Source: Parus major
Taxonomy: Eukaryota; Chordata; Aves; Passeriformes; Paridae
Length of the DNA: 64,000 nt
Assembly: GCF_001522545.3 (NCBI RefSeq)
Contig: NC_031772.1
Location: forward strand, 6,396,699-6,460,698
Reading direction: 5' to 3'
A program made the position numbers and the translations under genes. The first letter of the stretch is position 1. Each line of letters begins with the position of its first letter. The notes under the pieces were generated by a model. The model was not told where the DNA came from, searched no databases, and worked only from the letters and a program-made list of their open reading frames with translations. This document shows positions 63,455 through 64,000 of this stretch, in pieces.

Positions 63455-64000
63455 GTGAGTCTGGGCTGGCCACGGGCCCCTGCCCTGCGGTGTCTGCGTG
63501 TTTGGCAGGGGAGGCTCTGTTTTGGGAAGAGCTTAGATTCAGTCCTCGGAGTGAGACAAATGTACTGGGACAAAGGCAGTGGTCGTAATGTTTACAGGAA
63601 AAAGAGTTTTAGGTTTCTTCACCCAGCGGTTTAAGTTTCTCGTGTTTGGCTTAGGCTGTGAGAGTGGTGTGTTTCAGCAAAACAAATAGACAGTGGAGGA
63701 GGGAAGTCTTTGCTGTTCGTCAAAAGCCACAAGGATGATGTCTGGAACAGACACTGGCTGAGACCAGGGAACCCTCAACTTGGACTTTAGACCAACTCCT
63801 TCCCTCAGACCTAAGTTATTGGATAACTCTGCCCCTGTGCTCTACTCAGTGCTGGTGGTGGCAGGAAAGCACCAGGCAGAGCAGGAGAGGCAGGCTGCAT
63901 GCTTGGCAGGAGTTGGTGGCCCCGGTGCCCCTGGCCATCAGCCACCTCCCACCTGTCTGCCTCATGCCACACTGATTTTTGGTTAACCCACCCCTGAGCA
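63455..64000 (+). other. Intron 1 of the putative VSIG4
   Basis: It follows the GTGAGT donor. No Ig-domain coding sequence, repeat or other feature was recognised to the end of the window. Confidence 0.5.

Overview
The window is nuclear DNA from a bird, most likely a passerine. It holds four spliced vertebrate genes with GT-AG introns and remains of avian CR1 retrotransposons. It also holds one short element that joins a tRNA-Ile(AAT)-like head to a CR1 3' tail, an architecture I know from songbird SINEs of the TguSINE1 type. Gene content and order match the block that is X-linked in placental mammals (HEPH, HSF3, VSIG4 and GPR165 at human Xq12) and lies on chromosome 4/4A in birds. Species and chromosome are inferred, not read directly.

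Layout: (1) 1182-6227, minus strand: a four-exon rhodopsin-class receptor of the GPR83 family, called GPR165 (GPR83-like) from its position beside HEPH. (2) 6.3-23.0 kb: gene-poor DNA with the tRNA-Ile/CR1 SINE, a 131-bp tandem duplication and no supportable gene. (3) 22997-41352, minus strand: hephaestin (HEPH), a membrane multicopper ferroxidase. All 20 coding exons join with consistent phases into one 1153-residue frame without a stop. (4) 43.98-45.12 kb: a CpG island between the divergently arranged HEPH and HSF3. (5) 44703-57765, plus strand: HSF3, thirteen coding exons and 558 residues. (6) 57.8-63.4 kb: HSF3 3' UTR and intergenic DNA. (7) 63400-63454, plus strand: a signal-peptide exon that fits exon 1 of VSIG4; the rest of that gene lies beyond the window.

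The genes do not form a pathway. HEPH oxidises ferrous iron for export, HSF3 is a heat-shock transcription factor, VSIG4 is a macrophage complement receptor and GPR165 is an orphan receptor. What links them is conserved linkage and a probable shared promoter region for HEPH and HSF3. I found no new multi-gene system. The points most worth checking are a possible frame break at the GPR165 N-terminus, a candidate divergent HEPH/HSF3 promoter with a non-coding HEPH exon, the SINE, a perfect 16-bp hairpin in a HEPH intron, and a tandem splice donor in HSF3.
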